From Halanaerobiales bacterium (lineage in GTDB: Bacteria; Bacillota_F; Halanaerobiia; DY22613): a stretch of DNA of 5,287 nt. The notes below the pieces were generated by a model that saw only the letters and a program-made list of their open reading frames with translations, was not told the origin of the DNA and did no database searches. A program made the translations under genes and the position numbers. The stretch covers positions 1-5,287 of the forward strand of contig JAGMES010000247.1 of NCBI GenBank assembly GCA_023128035.1, given 5' to 3'. Shown piece by piece: positions 5,258-5,287 of this stretch (positions are counted from its first letter, which is position 1; each line of letters begins with the position of its first letter).

Positions 5258-5287
5258 GAACAGCCCCCTGTCAAGTAGACAGTGGAA
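5257..5287. mobile_element. Possible end of an IS3-type insertion sequence
   Basis: The last bases read TGAACAGCCCCCTG, then TCAAGTAGACAGTGGAA. A TG start, a C-run and an AAGTAGACAG segment resemble, from memory, the terminal repeats of IS3/IS150-group elements of Firmicutes. CTGTC and GACAG also form a short inverted pair (5268-5272, 5278-5282). No transposase codons are inside the window, so this rests on resemblance alone. Confidence 0.45.

Overview
The window is AT-rich, with GGAGG-type ribosome binding sites, sigma-A-like promoters, a clostridial-style CRISPR repeat and a small peptide/ABC-exporter cassette. Together these suggest a low-GC Firmicute, probably of the Clostridia. The species cannot be named from the sequence alone.

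Layout, left to right. Positions 1-1536 are a CRISPR array of 24 identical 30-nt repeats (the first cut by the window edge) and 23 spacers of 34-37 nt. It is read on the minus strand, so its leader lies to the right at about 1537-1770. The leader carries a strong 11-bp inverted repeat and two promoter candidates. No cas gene is in the window. Next comes a minus-strand operon resembling a ribosomally made peptide (RiPP/bacteriocin) cassette: a 31-residue Cys-containing precursor-like peptide (3845-3940), a complete ABC exporter (2042-3778) and the C-terminal stub of a radical SAM/SPASM peptide maturase (1810-2041). The maturase has lost its N-terminal part and is probably frameshifted, so the cassette looks broken. 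A strong promoter precedes the peptide gene, and a hairpin lies between peptide and exporter.

Further right, a 51-bp sequence found in the distal CRISPR leader (1719-1769) recurs almost unchanged at 4201-4251 in the same orientation. Both copies contain a TTGAAA-N17-TAAAAT promoter with an extended -10. The second copy points at a stretch of about 100 nt with two hairpins ending in a strong terminator (4117-4147), which makes a small-RNA gene candidate. The two copies also bracket the whole peptide cassette as direct repeats.

The right end holds two divergent helix-turn-helix regulator genes: a 69-residue one on the minus strand (4356-4565) and a 176-residue one with two HTH domains on the plus strand (4705-5235). 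They share a promoter-rich intergenic region. The last ~30 bases look like the end of an IS3-type insertion sequence that abuts a terminator.

The main points of interest are the shared promoter linking CRISPR array and small RNA, the decayed maturase beside an intact peptide and exporter, and a duplicated spacer whose two copies differ by one base at the PAM-distal end.
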